Below are positions 19,233-28,149 of a stretch of DNA of 64,000 nucleotides, piece by piece (position 1 is the stretch's first letter; each line of letters begins with the position of its first letter). The notes below the pieces were generated by a model, which saw only the letters and a program-made list of their open reading frames with translations, had not been told where the DNA came from and searched no databases. The stretch comes from Bacillota bacterium (GTDB lineage: Bacteria; Bacillota; Clostridia; Lachnospirales; Lachnospiraceae). A program made the translations under genes and the position numbers. The stretch is from the NCBI GenBank assembly GCA_023443225.1, contig JAEZVF010000054.1, positions 62,001-126,000 on the forward strand, in the 5' to 3' direction.

Positions 19233-19348
19233 GCAGATTAGGAACGAAAGGACGGAGTCCTTTCGTTCACGTTGCACTTATCAATAGAAACATGGGCATT
19301 TTATTGTGCGAGCACATAAAATGCCCCTATTTCCATTGACTAATCTGC
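19233..19348. repeat. Inverted-repeat element between spoIIP and lepA
   Basis: Ends GCAGATTAG (19233-19241) and CTAATCTGC (19340-19348) are exact inverted repeats. Inside are a 12-bp perfect hairpin (19242-19253 with 19257-19268) and a longer one (19282-19338) whose core GGGCATTTTA pairs with TAAAATGCCC. A partial second copy of the left end (GTGCAGATTA) lies 18 bases upstream, at about 19213-19222. No coding potential. Confidence 0.85.
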
Positions 19349-19398
19349 TTATCGTGGATATTATAGCATAGACATTTGAAGGTTACAAGAAAAACCAT

Positions 19399-20787
19399 CT
19401 ATTCTTCCTCGGTGTCAGATTTTCCTTCCACCAATACTTCAGATAAAATATCCGCTAATAATTCCATTGAATTCATTGCTTCCCCTACTGTATTTCTGTT
19501 TGTTCCTATTTCTACAAGGAGTGATTTCTTACGAAAATTCATATTATAACGATATGCATGCAAATAATTCTTATACATTAATCCAGGAAATCTCTCTCTT
19601 CCTTTTAGCTGAACTTGCAAGCTAAAAGCTAAATTGTCCTGTATATATGGGTTTTTAAGTCTTGATATAGGACCTTTCGCATTTTTACACAAACCATTAA
19701 ATAACATGATTTGGGCTACATAATTACCATTCACCTTAGCCAAACGCTTACCAGAACCTTTTGGTAAATCATCTGATACTCCGTCCCTATGTAAATCTAA
19801 AATCACTTCGATGGTTGGATTCTCCTCGAGGATTTTGGATATCCCTTCGTTAGCATGGTTATATGCCAGATTTCTTTCTAAATACCCTTCCATCATGTCA
19901 TATTGACTCTTATCGTGAATGACATTAAAACCATACTTTTCTTCCAATACTTTAGTTAGATAGGAACCCACACCTACAATCGTGTCTTCTTCTTTACCTG
20001 CTCTACTGTCTATGAAGGCTTCTTGAGAGTGGGTGTGATAAATTAATATCTGTGGTTTTTTGGCATCTGCCTCCATGGTCATATCTTTCCCCAATAATAC
20101 TTCTGCATCAAATAATTCGTCGGAAACTACAGTAGCAGAATCAACAATATAGAAATTATTATATAAAAATTGACGATCCAATAATTGTTTCAGTGTAAAG
20201 TACTCTCCATTTATCGTTCCCAGTGTTTCTGTTGCTTCTACATCATCCGTCACGGCATAATCATCTTCCATATATACATCCCCGTTAATAATATCCACTG
20301 GAATGTTTTCTGTCGAATCACTTTCTCCGTATTCTAAACCATTATCTTGCTCACCCCCATCAATAACGTCCTGTTTATATAGGTCTGGGTTATATGTATC
20401 CTGGTTAAATAATAAGTTAAATCCACTGGAAAAGAGAAGTGTATTGTTCTCTTCTTTTACCTCATTCTGATCCAAATTATCTCCTGTATCAGCGACATAT
20501 CGATTGATTGGAAACACACCTGCAAGAGTATTAATGATAATACTGCTTTTCCCGTCATCTTCTTTGTCCGTAACATAATTTAATATAGGAAACTGTGATT
20601 GCATCATGCAATTACAGGCTTCTGAAAGCAGTTTACTTCCCAGCGACTCTATGGCTTTGCCAGAGGAATCTATTCCATATGTTCGTATACTTTTCAATAA
20701 AAGAAGAATACTACAAAAAAATATGATTCCCCACAAAAATTTATAAAACAGTCCGCTCTTTCTATATTTATATTTAAATTTACTCAT
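19399..20787 (-). CDS. spoIIP: Stage II sporulation protein P
   Basis: A 462-residue sporulation cell-wall hydrolase. One membrane anchor lies at about residues 12-28 (FLWGIIFFCSILLLL); a long acidic, low-complexity linker follows; the SpoIIP catalytic domain begins near PQILIYHTHSQEAF (about 247) with DLHRDGVSDDL (about 331) and LLVEIGTNRNT near the end. SpoIIP is amidase and endopeptidase in septal peptidoglycan thinning during engulfment, in a complex with SpoIID and SpoIIM. The gpr-spoIIP pair is the usual arrangement. Only a weak ribosome-binding site (GGGAC) precedes ATG 20787. Confidence 0.93.
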   Translation of the reverse strand: MSKFKYKYRKSGLFYKFLWGIIFFCSILLLLKSIRTYGIDSSGKAIESLGSKLLSEACNCMMQSQFPILNYVTDKEDDGKSSIIINTLAGVFPINRYVADTGDNLDQNEVKEENNTLLFSSGFNLLFNQDTYNPDLYKQDVIDGGEQDNGLEYGESDSTENIPVDIINGDVYMEDDYAVTDDVEATETLGTINGEYFTLKQLLDRQFLYNNFYIVDSATVVSDELFDAEVLLGKDMTMEADAKKPQILIYHTHSQEAFIDSRAGKEEDTIVGVGSYLTKVLEEKYGFNVIHDKSQYDMMEGYLERNLAYNHANEGISKILEENPTIEVILDLHRDGVSDDLPKGSGKRLAKVNGNYVAQIMLFNGLCKNAKGPISRLKNPYIQDNLAFSLQVQLKGRERFPGLMYKNYLHAYRYNMNFRKKSLLVEIGTNRNTVGEAMNSMELLADILSEVLVEGKSDTEEE

Positions 20788-20930
20788 ATTTGTCCCATTG
20801 CGCTTTCTTTTTATTTTAAGAAGAAATTCTGTTTAGATGAATGCTTATAATCTATCATATGCTTTATATTTATTTAAGATAACTTTGACAATGGGATTTC
20901 ATATAAAAATTAGACAGGCATTTTCATCCT

Positions 20931-21872
20931 TTATGCAAAACACTTATTTAGTGATTCTGATATAGTAAAGCTAATCCTTTTAATGGATTCATCCACATTC
21001 TTAGGTGTTACAAACATATTACACATCGTTTGTTCATTGACTTCACTCATGAACTGATAGATTTCCTTTTCAGCAAAACCCTGTTTACTCATAAAAGTTT
21101 CCATGGTATCATTAACGATGGTTGCTGCATCTACCACAGTTGGGACTCCTAAAGCAATTACTGTGACACCTAGACTTTCTTTATTTAATGCTTTTCGGTT
21201 ATTTCCCACTCCAGAGCCCGGACTTATACCAGTGTCCGTAATTTGAATGGTTGTATTTAAACGATGAATACTCCTGGCTGCTAATGCATCGATCACAATA
21301 ACTAAATCTGGTGTTGTTTCCTGTATAATACCTCGAAGCACTTCACTTGCTTCCATACCCGTCTGTGCCATAACCCCTGGCGATATCGCGCTCACACTTC
21401 CTAATTTGTTCTGTTTTTTAAATTCCTGTCCAAATTCGCGTATTAGATGTCTTGTAATAAATAAATTATCTACTACCTGTGGTCCTAACGCATCCGGAGT
21501 CACTTCCCGATTACCCAGTCCTGCTATCAATATTTCTTTATCTTTTATGTTCCCAGATAATTGAGTAATGTACTTGGCAATTTCCTTCGTAATTGGCTCA
21601 TGAAAACTCTCATCCTCTTCACTTAATTTCGGTGCTTCAATCGTAATATAGGTACCAATGGGTTTCCCCATGGCATCTGCTCCCTTTTGATCTTTAATAA
21701 CCACCGTAGTAACCTTGATCTCTTTCTTTTCATCATAATCTTCCTTTAAAATTACACCTTGAATCTCCACATTGTCTTCTTCAAATGTTTCTCTTACTTC
21801 AAGTGCAAGATCAGTTCTTGGTACTCCTGTGATATTGCTTTCTGAGCCTTGTTTTGATTCATAATCTTTCAT
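20931..21872 (-). CDS. gpr: GPR endopeptidase (spore protease)
   Basis: A 313-residue germination protease that degrades small acid-soluble spore proteins. Visible are the propeptide end TGVPRTDLALE at about residues 16-26, where self-processing takes place in the family, IAGLGNREVTPDALGPQVV near residue 115, and VIDALAARSIHRLNTTIQITDTGISPGSGVGNNRKAL near 198. It is divergent from rpsT and heads the gpr-spoIIP pair. ATG at 21872 follows AAAGGAG. Its presence, with spoIIP, shows that the organism makes endospores or descends from a spore former. Confidence 0.95.
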   Translation of the reverse strand: MKDYESKQGSESNITGVPRTDLALEVRETFEEDNVEIQGVILKEDYDEKKEIKVTTVVIKDQKGADAMGKPIGTYITIEAPKLSEEDESFHEPITKEIAKYITQLSGNIKDKEILIAGLGNREVTPDALGPQVVDNLFITRHLIREFGQEFKKQNKLGSVSAISPGVMAQTGMEASEVLRGIIQETTPDLVIVIDALAARSIHRLNTTIQITDTGISPGSGVGNNRKALNKESLGVTVIALGVPTVVDAATIVNDTMETFMSKQGFAEKEIYQFMSEVNEQTMCNMFVTPKNVDESIKRISFTISESLNKCFA

Positions 21873-21977
21873 ATTCTCCGCTCCTTTTTCTTGTTTGACT
21901 TTATCTGATAAAGTTTTATTTTATTATTTTAGTGGTTCTCATAGTTTTATTTTCTTCAATTTATTTCAAATTATGTA

Positions 21978-22006
21978 TTGACAGAATTCTTCCTTTATAA
22001 TAAGAT
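21978..22006 (+). promoter_or_regulatory. Probable rpsT promoter
   Basis: TTGACA at 21978-21983 is a perfect -35. The best-spaced -10 is TAAGAT at 22001-22006 (17-base spacer); a TATAAT at 21996-22001 is closer to consensus but only 12 bases away. The -35 is clear, the -10 less so. Confidence 0.6.
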
Positions 22007-22020
22007 GTAATAGTATGTTT

Positions 22021-22051
22021 ACATTAGAACGTCCGTGTCCGGGTTTAATGT
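22021..22051 (+). promoter_or_regulatory. Hairpin in the rpsT 5' leader
   Basis: ACATTA (22021-22026) pairs with TAATGT (22046-22051); inner pairs AAC/GTT and CCG/CGG close a short loop. It lies 25 bases upstream of the GGAGG of rpsT. S20 autoregulates its own translation in Escherichia coli; a similar role here is inference. Confidence 0.5.
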
Positions 22052-22088
22052 AATATGATGATTATTATACATTTTGGAGGTGTACAAT

Positions 22089-22352
22089 TTGGCTAACATA
22101 AAATCCGCTAAGAAAAGAATCTTAGTAAACGAAGCAAAAGCGTTAAAAAATAAGGCAATAAAATCTAAAGTTAAGACTATGGTTAAAAAGGTTGAATCTG
22201 CTGTGGCTGCCGGCGACAAAGACCTTGCTAAATCAAATTTACTTTTAGCTATTGCTGAAATTGATAAAGCTACATCAAAAGGCGTTTATCATAAGAATAC
22301 TTCTTCTAGAAAAGTATCTCGTTTAAGCAAAGCTGTTAATTCCATCGCTTAA
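22089..22352 (+). CDS. rpsT: 30S ribosomal protein S20
   Basis: An 87-residue small-subunit protein binding 16S rRNA. It shows the diagnostic N-terminus ANIKSAKKRI and the C-terminal region KGVYHKNTSSRKVSRLSKAVN. I place the start at TTG 22089-22091, eight bases after GGAGG, because the family begins at this residue and a TTG at 22074 overlaps the Shine-Dalgarno sequence. Escherichia coli rpsT also uses UUG, linked to autoregulation. It is a single plus-strand transcription unit, divergent from gpr, with its own promoter and terminator. Confidence 0.95.
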   Translation: MANIKSAKKRILVNEAKALKNKAIKSKVKTMVKKVESAVAAGDKDLAKSNLLLAIAEIDKATSKGVYHKNTSSRKVSRLSKAVNSIA

Positions 22353-22413
22353 TAAAACAAGTATAGATCAGGTACGAAACTAACCCTCTCGTACCTGTAA
22401 TAATATAAAAAAC

Positions 22414-22454
22414 ACCAATCCCATCATCTAATTAATGGGATTGGTATTTTTTTT
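22414..22454 (+). terminator. rpsT terminator
   Basis: Perfect 11-base stem ACCAATCCCAT (22414-22424) / ATGGGATTGGT (22435-22445) followed by a run of T. A smaller hairpin around 22373-22397 (AGGTACGA / TCGTACCT) precedes it. Confidence 0.92.
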
Positions 22455-22470
22455 ATCCAAAACAACCTAT

Positions 22471-22521
22471 TTAATTAATATAGAACCCGATATAAGACAT
22501 ATCGGGCTCTATATTAATTAA
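22471..22521. terminator. Hairpin between rpsT and comFB
   Basis: A 23-base inverted repeat with one mismatch, 22471-22493 with 22499-22521, five-base loop, located just after the comFB stop. AT-rich flanks give it weak T-runs; it probably ends comFB transcripts. Confidence 0.7.
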
Positions 22522-22532
22522 CTATATTTTAT

Positions 22533-22802
22533 TTATCCGTCGTGCCTCGGATTCTGATCCACTACCTGAATTGCCTTTGCAACTGCTAACAGAATGTCAA
22601 ATTCCTGTTCCGAAGACATCTCACCCACACGCGCATAAATTTCGCCTTCATCTGATACAACATATTTTGGTGGTAGCTGGTTCAGTGCATATGCTACGAT
22701 ATCATCATGGCATTTCTTACATTTACAACCTCCTAAGTTTCCCCACACTTCGTCTAATTTCTTTACTACAATTACTTCCATAGCATTATGAAATCTATTC
22801 AT
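22533..22802 (-). CDS. ComFB-family protein
   Basis: An 89-residue protein of the late competence protein ComFB family: N-terminal helix MNRFHNAMEVIVVKKLDEVW, a metal-binding CKCKKCHDDIVAYALNQLPPKYV segment at residues 26-48 with three cysteines, and a C-terminal helix. In Bacillus subtilis comFB lies in the competence comF operon, but its molecular function is unclear; family members occur widely in clostridia without other competence genes next to them, as here. Its promoter region is almost identical to that of the next gene (see findings). Confidence 0.82.
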   Translation of the reverse strand: MNRFHNAMEVIVVKKLDEVWGNLGGCKCKKCHDDIVAYALNQLPPKYVVSDEGEIYARVGEMSSEQEFDILLAVAKAIQVVDQNPRHDG

Positions 22803-22864
22803 AACTTCTGAAATCTCCCCTCTAAATATGAATTTTTATTTTTAATTAAAAAACATATCTCAAG

Positions 22865-22900
22865 GATAGTATAACACATATTTTGACACTTGCAACTAAG
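22865..22900 (-). promoter_or_regulatory. comFB promoter region, copy 1 of a repeated 36-bp block
   Basis: On the minus strand TTGCAA, 16 bases, TATACT. The 36 bases recur with three differences at 23844-23879 in front of the metallo-hydrolase gene. The start of comFB is about 60 bases downstream. Confidence 0.7.
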
Positions 22901-22938
22901 CTAAATATACTATTTGCGATTACTTGATTTTGCTACAT

Positions 22939-23775
22939 TTACAACTCAACTACTGTCCCTGCACTGAAGTAATGAATCCTATCGCCCAGCTCTTTTTTCA
23001 ATAGTTTAAAGGAAGGATTGCCAGTACAATGCCCAGTATAAATTTCAGCCACCTTTAAATCTTTCAATCGTTTGCCCAGTGCTTTGATATTTACTGCCTT
23101 TTCGCTTTTGAAAGAAGTTCCTAACGTTCCCATCAGATGAAAACCTCCGATTACAGCAGCAATTTTCTTACCCGGAAATTTACTTTTCACCTCTTGCACA
23201 ATGATATCAACCCCAGCATGGCAGCAACTGTTTAATATGACCAGTCCGCTTTCTGTTTCAAAAACAAGACTCTGTTCATGTTGAAAACTGTCCTCTACCA
23301 GCCCTTCTTTTGATAAAATATACATATGCCCTTTTCTTCCCTGTGCTTCTAATCCCTGAGTATGAAGGGCAATTAACCATACCCCTTCGTCGATTCGATA
23401 ATCCCCATCAACAAATAGGAAACGCTCTTTATAAGTATCAAGAATTCCTTTTGGTATACCAATATATTTTTTTATAAAGCCCACACTACCATAACATAAC
23501 TCACGAGCGGCACTTTGAAGAAAAACTTTTGCTTCTGAGTTTTTTGAAAAAAAACCTTGATAGCCACCTGAGTGGTCATAATGAGCATGTGATAAAACCC
23601 CCACATCAATTCTTGAAATATCTATACCCAATGTATCAGCATTATCTAAAAATTTATCAGATGCGCCTGAATCTAATAAGTACTGTTTACCATCATATTC
23701 AATATGTACTGCCAACCCATGTTCACAATTAAGATTACCTGTTGCCTTATTTTCAATGATTGCTGTTATTTTCAT
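22939..23775 (-). CDS. Metallo-beta-lactamase-fold hydrolase
   Basis: A 278-residue MBL-fold protein. The metal motif SHAHYDHSGG lies near residue 76, an NSCCHAG motif near 198 and a terminal YTGHCTGNPSF segment near 250, which is the layout of the group named after dihydropterin methyl-RFA-P synthase of methanogens. The exact substrate is unknown. ATG at 23775 has GGAGG five bases upstream; a longer reading to 23814 lacks a ribosome-binding site. It is preceded by a promoter nearly identical to that of comFB, the gene downstream of it. Confidence 0.85.
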   Translation of the reverse strand: MKITAIIENKATGNLNCEHGLAVHIEYDGKQYLLDSGASDKFLDNADTLGIDISRIDVGVLSHAHYDHSGGYQGFFSKNSEAKVFLQSAARELCYGSVGFIKKYIGIPKGILDTYKERFLFVDGDYRIDEGVWLIALHTQGLEAQGRKGHMYILSKEGLVEDSFQHEQSLVFETESGLVILNSCCHAGVDIIVQEVKSKFPGKKIAAVIGGFHLMGTLGTSFKSEKAVNIKALGKRLKDLKVAEIYTGHCTGNPSFKLLKKELGDRIHYFSAGTVVEL

Positions 23776-23843
23776 ATAGTCCTCCATAATATGGCTATTT
23801 CTTACATTTTGCATTATTCACTATTTCTTTCATACTGCTTAAA

Positions 23844-23879
23844 GATAGTATAACACATATTTTACCACTTACAACTAAG
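23844..23879 (-). promoter_or_regulatory. Promoter of the metallo-hydrolase gene, copy 2 of the 36-bp block
   Basis: On the minus strand TTGTAA, 16 bases, TATACT; 33 of 36 positions equal those at 22865-22900. The gene start is about 70 bases downstream. Confidence 0.7.
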
Positions 23880-23882
23880 TAT

Positions 23883-23916
23883 AAAAAAGCTCTGAAATGT
23901 GTTACCATTTCAGAGC
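23883..23916 (-). terminator. uxaB terminator
   Basis: Perfect 11-base stem GCTCTGAAATG (23889-23899) / CATTTCAGAGC (23906-23916), with a T-run on the minus strand. A near copy lies in the rib leader at 29467-29500. Confidence 0.92.
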
Positions 23917-23943
23917 AATAATAGCGGTTATTATGTTTGGAGA

Positions 23944-25434
23944 TTATTCAGCAATGCAATCTTTCATTACTTCATAGGTTCCCTTTTTAGCAATTTGATC
24001 GAGATAATCTGCTACAGCCTTTTCAAATCCCGGTAGTAGGGTTAGGTCTTCTTCCCAGAACTGTATGTTTTTGCAAACTTCATGTGCTAATTTGGCTGGA
24101 TCGTCTTCTTTATGCTTTTCAAAGAATTCCAAAACAAATGCATCATCCTTGATTTCATATTCATTTTCTCCACGCAAACCAATCAAAGAATCCTGTTCTC
24201 TTCTTACACCTTGATAAAATGCGATATAGAAAGCGAGAGAAGCAGCAATACATTTCGGCACAGCATTGTTTAACTCTACGTATTTTTTAAGAGAAGGCAT
24301 TACTCTTGCTTTCCACTTTGAAGTAGAATTTAGGGAAATAGCTAGTAAAGCATGATCGACAAATGGATTATTAAAACGTTCCGCTACCGCAGCAGCAAAT
24401 TCTTTGACTTCCTCTTCCGGCAAAGTAAGTGTTGGAATAATCTCATCGTAAATCGTTTTATTCATGAATCCACTGATAACCTCGTCATTCATACAGTCTC
24501 GTACAATATCTTTTCCTGCAAGGTATGCACCCAGAACCATAGAAGTATGAGCCCCATTCAGTATACGTACTTTACGTTGCTTATATGGTTTATGATCGTC
24601 ACAGATAATTACTGGAAGTCCAGCTTCTTCAAAAGGCAGCTCTTTCTTTAAACTCTCCGGTCCTTCAATAACCCAAAGACCAAACACTTCCCCAATATCA
24701 ATCAGATTGTCTACATAGCCAAATTTTTTACACAATTCATCTGCTTCATTTTTTGGATATCCAGTAACAATACGGTCTACTAAAGTAGAGCAGAATATAT
24801 TTTCTTCATTTACCCAATTTTCAAATTCCTGTCCCAATTTCCATTGTTTCACATATTCTAAAACACAACGTTTTAATTCTTTGCCATTATCATCGATTAA
24901 TTCACAAGACAGGATAACAAACCCTTTCCCTTTTACCCCCTTGAAATTTAAAAATCTTTCATATAAAAACTGTGTTAATTTTCCCGGAAAACTAGACGCT
25001 GGTTTATCTTCAAATTGGCAATTTTCATCGTAGGTAATTCCCGCTTCCGTCGTATTACAAGTTATGAAACGTAGATCCGGGTTTTTAGCACACTGTAATA
25101 ATGCATCAAATTCATTGTAGGGGTTGATACATCGGCTTACACAAGAAATAATTCTTTTATCATCCACCTTTTTTCCGTCTTTGAAACCTCTTAATAGTAA
25201 AGTGTATAATCCTTCCTGTTCATTTATCATATCACTCAGTCCAGACGCAATTGGTTGGCAAAGCACTACTTTGGAATTAAAGCCTGTCTTTTCATTCATC
25301 AAATCAATCCAACAATCTACAAAAGCACGTAGAAAATTTCCTTCTCCAAATTGGAGAACCCGTTCCGGTGCATCCTTCAATAAATATCCATCATAACCTT
25401 GATCTTCTAATGTTTTATAAGCTAATTTTTCCAT
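23944..25434 (-). CDS. uxaB: Tagaturonate reductase (altronate oxidoreductase)
   Basis: A 496-residue protein of the mannitol dehydrogenase family. The N-terminal nucleotide-binding part shows RVLQFGEGNFLRAFVDCWID; the catalytic lysine motif appears as KQRKVRILNGAHTSMVLGAYLAG around residue 285, typical of the polyol-dehydrogenase C-terminal domain. UxaB interconverts D-tagaturonate and D-altronate in galacturonate breakdown. The GEGNFLRAF and NGAHTS patterns fit UxaB better than mannitol-1-phosphate or fructuronate reductases, but the substrate is inferred. No other uronate genes lie in the window. ATG at 25434 follows AAGGAG; cre-like sites lie upstream. Confidence 0.85.
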   Translation of the reverse strand: MEKLAYKTLEDQGYDGYLLKDAPERVLQFGEGNFLRAFVDCWIDLMNEKTGFNSKVVLCQPIASGLSDMINEQEGLYTLLLRGFKDGKKVDDKRIISCVSRCINPYNEFDALLQCAKNPDLRFITCNTTEAGITYDENCQFEDKPASSFPGKLTQFLYERFLNFKGVKGKGFVILSCELIDDNGKELKRCVLEYVKQWKLGQEFENWVNEENIFCSTLVDRIVTGYPKNEADELCKKFGYVDNLIDIGEVFGLWVIEGPESLKKELPFEEAGLPVIICDDHKPYKQRKVRILNGAHTSMVLGAYLAGKDIVRDCMNDEVISGFMNKTIYDEIIPTLTLPEEEVKEFAAAVAERFNNPFVDHALLAISLNSTSKWKARVMPSLKKYVELNNAVPKCIAASLAFYIAFYQGVRREQDSLIGLRGENEYEIKDDAFVLEFFEKHKEDDPAKLAHEVCKNIQFWEEDLTLLPGFEKAVADYLDQIAKKGTYEVMKDCIAE

Positions 25435-25525
25435 ACCCTTTTCTCCTTTTCTTAGTCAAGGCGGATAGTTGCATTCCGCTTTGCTACAAGCTCATACTTA
25501 ATATATCATATGTTTCTTTAAAAAA

Positions 25526-25539
25526 TGTAAGCGCATACA
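25526..25539. promoter_or_regulatory. cre-like operator upstream of uxaB
   Basis: TGTAAGCGCATACA, matching the CcpA/LacI-family operator pattern with one break in symmetry, about 90 bases upstream of uxaB. Catabolite control or a local LacI-type regulator would explain it. Confidence 0.6.
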
Positions 25540-25685
25540 TAAAACTTATACTGTTTTTATTAAAATGTCAATCCTTTTTTAATAATTATATATTTATTAT
25601 GGAATAAGTATGGTGATTGCAAAACTTCATAACAATTAGCTAGTAATAACTATTATTCTTATTTGAAATACAAAATGCATTAAAT

Positions 25686-26189
25686 TCATTTCAATGATTT
25701 ATGATTGTAAGCGCTTACATTATCATGTGCTAATTCACGTATCAGATTGACGGTCTCAATCGCACTTACAGCACAATCATATCCTTTGTTCCCTGCTTTC
25801 GAACCAGCACGTTCCATTGCCTGTTCTATGTTCTCTGTGGTTAAGATACCAAACATCACGGGAGTATCCGATTGTAATGACACGTTGGCAATCCCCTTGG
25901 ATACTTCGTTGCAGACATAATCGTAATGGGTAGTTGCGCCCCGAATAACAGCACCTAAACAAATAATTGCATCATATCTTCCACTCTTCGCCATTTTAGA
26001 GGCTATCAACGGTATTTCAAATGCTCCTGGCACCCATGCCAATTCAATATCTTCCTCATTAACATCATGACGTTTTAACCCATCCAAAGCTCCTGATATC
26101 AGTTTTGAAACAATAAAATCATTAAATCTTGAAGCTACAATACCAACTCTTATATTCTCAGAAACCAATTTTCCTTCATAAACTCTCAT
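25686..26189 (-). CDS. ribH: 6,7-dimethyl-8-ribityllumazine synthase
   Basis: A 167-residue lumazine synthase, the last enzyme before riboflavin synthase. Motifs visible are [29 protein letters not shown] (near residue 54) and [14 protein letters not shown] near 80. The C-terminus extends about ten residues beyond common homologues ([12 protein letters not shown]), and its codons contain a perfect cre-like palindrome. ATG at 26189 follows AGGTG; an upstream ATG at 26213 lacks a ribosome-binding site. Last gene of ribD-ribE-ribBA-ribH. Confidence 0.96.
   Translation of the reverse strand: MRVYEGKLVSENIRVGIVASRFNDFIVSKLISGALDGLKRHDVNEEDIELAWVPGAFEIPLIASKMAKSGRYDAIICLGAVIRGATTHYDYVCNEVSKGIANVSLQSDTPVMFGILTTENIEQAMERAGSKAGNKGYDCAVSAIETVNLIRELAHDNVSAYNHKSLK
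25706..25719. promoter_or_regulatory. Perfect cre-like palindrome inside the ribH 3' end
   Basis: TGTAAGCGCTTACA is a fully symmetric operator half-site pair. It is read as part of the ribH codons for NVSAYN and lies 180 bases upstream of the second cre-like site before uxaB. Confidence 0.6.
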
Positions 26190-26284
26190 TTTTACACCTA
26201 TTTCATAATACATCTGCTTGCAGATGTATTATTGCCACAAATAACGGTTGAAAGATCATCCTGTGGCATCCTTCCTTAATTTAT

Positions 26285-27481
26285 TTATTCATAATTTAAT
26301 ATATGTCCCATTTTTTTCTGTTTTGTCTTTAAGTAGAATATATCCTGCTCATTTGCCTCCATTTGAATAGGAATACGATCCGTAATCTCAAGTCCAAAAC
26401 CTGATAGACCATATATTTTCTGTGGATTATTAGTAAGCAGTCGTAAAGTTTTCACACCCAAATCACGCAGAATCTGGGCACCGATATAATATTCCCTTGC
26501 ATCTTCTTCAAAACCAAGTGCCAAGTTTGCTTGAACAGTATCCATACCACGATCCTGTAGTTCGTAAGCCCTTAATTTGTTAATCAGACCGATTCCCCTG
26601 CCCTCCTGTCGCATATATAATAGAATCCCCCTGCCTTCTTCCTGTATCTGCGTCATCGCAGCAGCAAATTGTTCTCCGCAGTCACAGCGAATAGAACCAA
26701 AGGCATCACCGGTTAAGCATTCTGAATGAACGCGGCAAAGAATGTTTTTTCCATCTCCAATATCACCTTTTACAAGTGCAACATGATGCTCTCCATTTAT
26801 CAGATTGATATATCCATATGCTTTAAAATTGCCGTATTTCGTAGGCATATTTACTATTGTTATCTGCTTAACCAATTTATCATTCTTTTTACGATAATTC
26901 TTTAATTCTTTGATTGTAATCATCTTTAGATGATATTTGTCAGCTAAGTCATGTAATTCCGAAGTTCTCATCATAGTACCGTCATCCTTCATAATTTCAC
27001 AACAAACACCGCATTCTTTCAGCCCGGCTAAACGCATAAGATCAACCGTCGCCTCAGTATGTCCATCCCGCTCTAATACTCCATTTCTTCTGGCAAGCAG
27101 CGGGAACATATGCCCGGGTCGTCTAAAATCCTCCGGTTTTGCATTCTCTGCAACACATTGCATTGCTGTATGAGAACGTTCCTTTGCAGAAATTCCAGTT
27201 GTTGTTTGCACAGAATCAATGGATACCGTAAAAGCAGTATCATGATTGTCCGTATTTTCTGCTACCATTTGTGGAATCTGTAACCGTAAGGTGTATTCCT
27301 GGCTCATAGGCATACAGATTAATCCTTTGCCATAGGTTGCCATGAAATTAATATTTTCTGTGGTAGCGAATTGTGCGGCACAGATAAAATCTCCTTCATT
27401 TTCCCTGTCTTCGTCATCTGTAACCAAAATAATTCTTCCCTGTCTTAATTCTTCAAGAGCTTCTTCAATCCTTTGATACAT
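26285..27481 (-). CDS. ribBA: Bifunctional DHBP synthase / GTP cyclohydrolase II
   Basis: A 398-residue fusion. The N-terminal RibB domain (about 1-200) has [16 protein letters not shown] and RRPGHMFPL; the C-terminal RibA domain shows the zinc site [18 protein letters not shown] near residue 254 and RQEGRGIGL near 296. Together they supply both precursors of riboflavin: dihydroxybutanone phosphate from ribulose 5-phosphate and the pyrimidine from GTP. ATG at 27481 follows GGAGGG; a TTG at 27499 overlaps that site. It begins 14 bases after the ribE stop. Confidence 0.97.
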   Translation of the reverse strand: MYQRIEEALEELRQGRIILVTDDEDRENEGDFICAAQFATTENINFMATYGKGLICMPMSQEYTLRLQIPQMVAENTDNHDTAFTVSIDSVQTTTGISAKERSHTAMQCVAENAKPEDFRRPGHMFPLLARRNGVLERDGHTEATVDLMRLAGLKECGVCCEIMKDDGTMMRTSELHDLADKYHLKMITIKELKNYRKKNDKLVKQITIVNMPTKYGNFKAYGYINLINGEHHVALVKGDIGDGKNILCRVHSECLTGDAFGSIRCDCGEQFAAAMTQIQEEGRGILLYMRQEGRGIGLINKLRAYELQDRGMDTVQANLALGFEEDAREYYIGAQILRDLGVKTLRLLTNNPQKIYGLSGFGLEITDRIPIQMEANEQDIFYLKTKQKKMGHILNYE

Positions 27482-27495
27482 TTTTACTCCCTCCT

Positions 27496-28149
27496 TCAAT
27501 AAAAGCCTGTGCTTTTTAGATACTCCATTGTTATAGAATTAGATTTCCTGTTACTAGCTAACTTTAATTCAAGAAAATGTTCCAAGTATTTACCTACTAG
27601 ATCATTTTCTAAATTTACTGTACTCCCAATGGTCTTTTCTGAAAGAATTGTCGAGTTTAGCGTATGAGGTATAACAGATACACTAAAATTATTTTCCTCA
27701 GTCTTTGCCACGGTAAGACTGATTCCATCGATTGCAACGGAACCTTTTTCTATAATATACCTCATGATTTCATCCGAAGCTCTAATCGTATACCATATGG
27801 AATTACCCTCTTTATGAATAAAAGACACCCTACCGATACCATCCACATGGCCGCTAACCATATGTCCACCCAATCGACCATTCACAGGAAGTGATCTCTC
27901 CAAGTTGACATGGCAACCCCTTGTCACGGTATTGAGAGTCGTACGGTTCAATGTTTCCATCATCACATCGGAAGTAAAACTATTGTTATTGATATGGTCA
28001 ACCGTCAGGCAAATGCCATTTACAGCGATACTGTCTCCCAGCTTCAAATCTTTAAATATCTTATTACCCTGGATGGAAATTACCGCTGATTTATCCGTTT
28101 TTCTTACCGAATATATTTCACCTATTTCTTCAACAATTCCCGTAAACAC
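27496..28149 (-). CDS. ribE: Riboflavin synthase, alpha subunit type
   Basis: A 217-residue trimeric enzyme that dismutates two lumazines into riboflavin. Two repeated lumazine-binding domains are seen, the first starting [12 protein letters not shown] and the second marked by [14 protein letters not shown] near residue 97. The start is GTG at 28149, overlapping the end of ribD by 20 bases and suggesting translational coupling. The tail after the second domain ([21 protein letters not shown]) is slightly longer than usual. Confidence 0.96.
   Translation of the reverse strand: MFTGIVEEIGEIYSVRKTDKSAVISIQGNKIFKDLKLGDSIAVNGICLTVDHINNNSFTSDVMMETLNRTTLNTVTRGCHVNLERSLPVNGRLGGHMVSGHVDGIGRVSFIHKEGNSIWYTIRASDEIMRYIIEKGSVAIDGISLTVAKTEENNFSVSVIPHTLNSTILSEKTIGSTVNLENDLVGKYLEHFLELKLASNRKSNSITMEYLKSTGFY

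Noticed and set aside
25777..25962. Second minus-strand frame inside ribH
   Set aside because: It overlaps ribH in another frame and reads as a shifted version of RibH codons; no evidence for a frameshift product.
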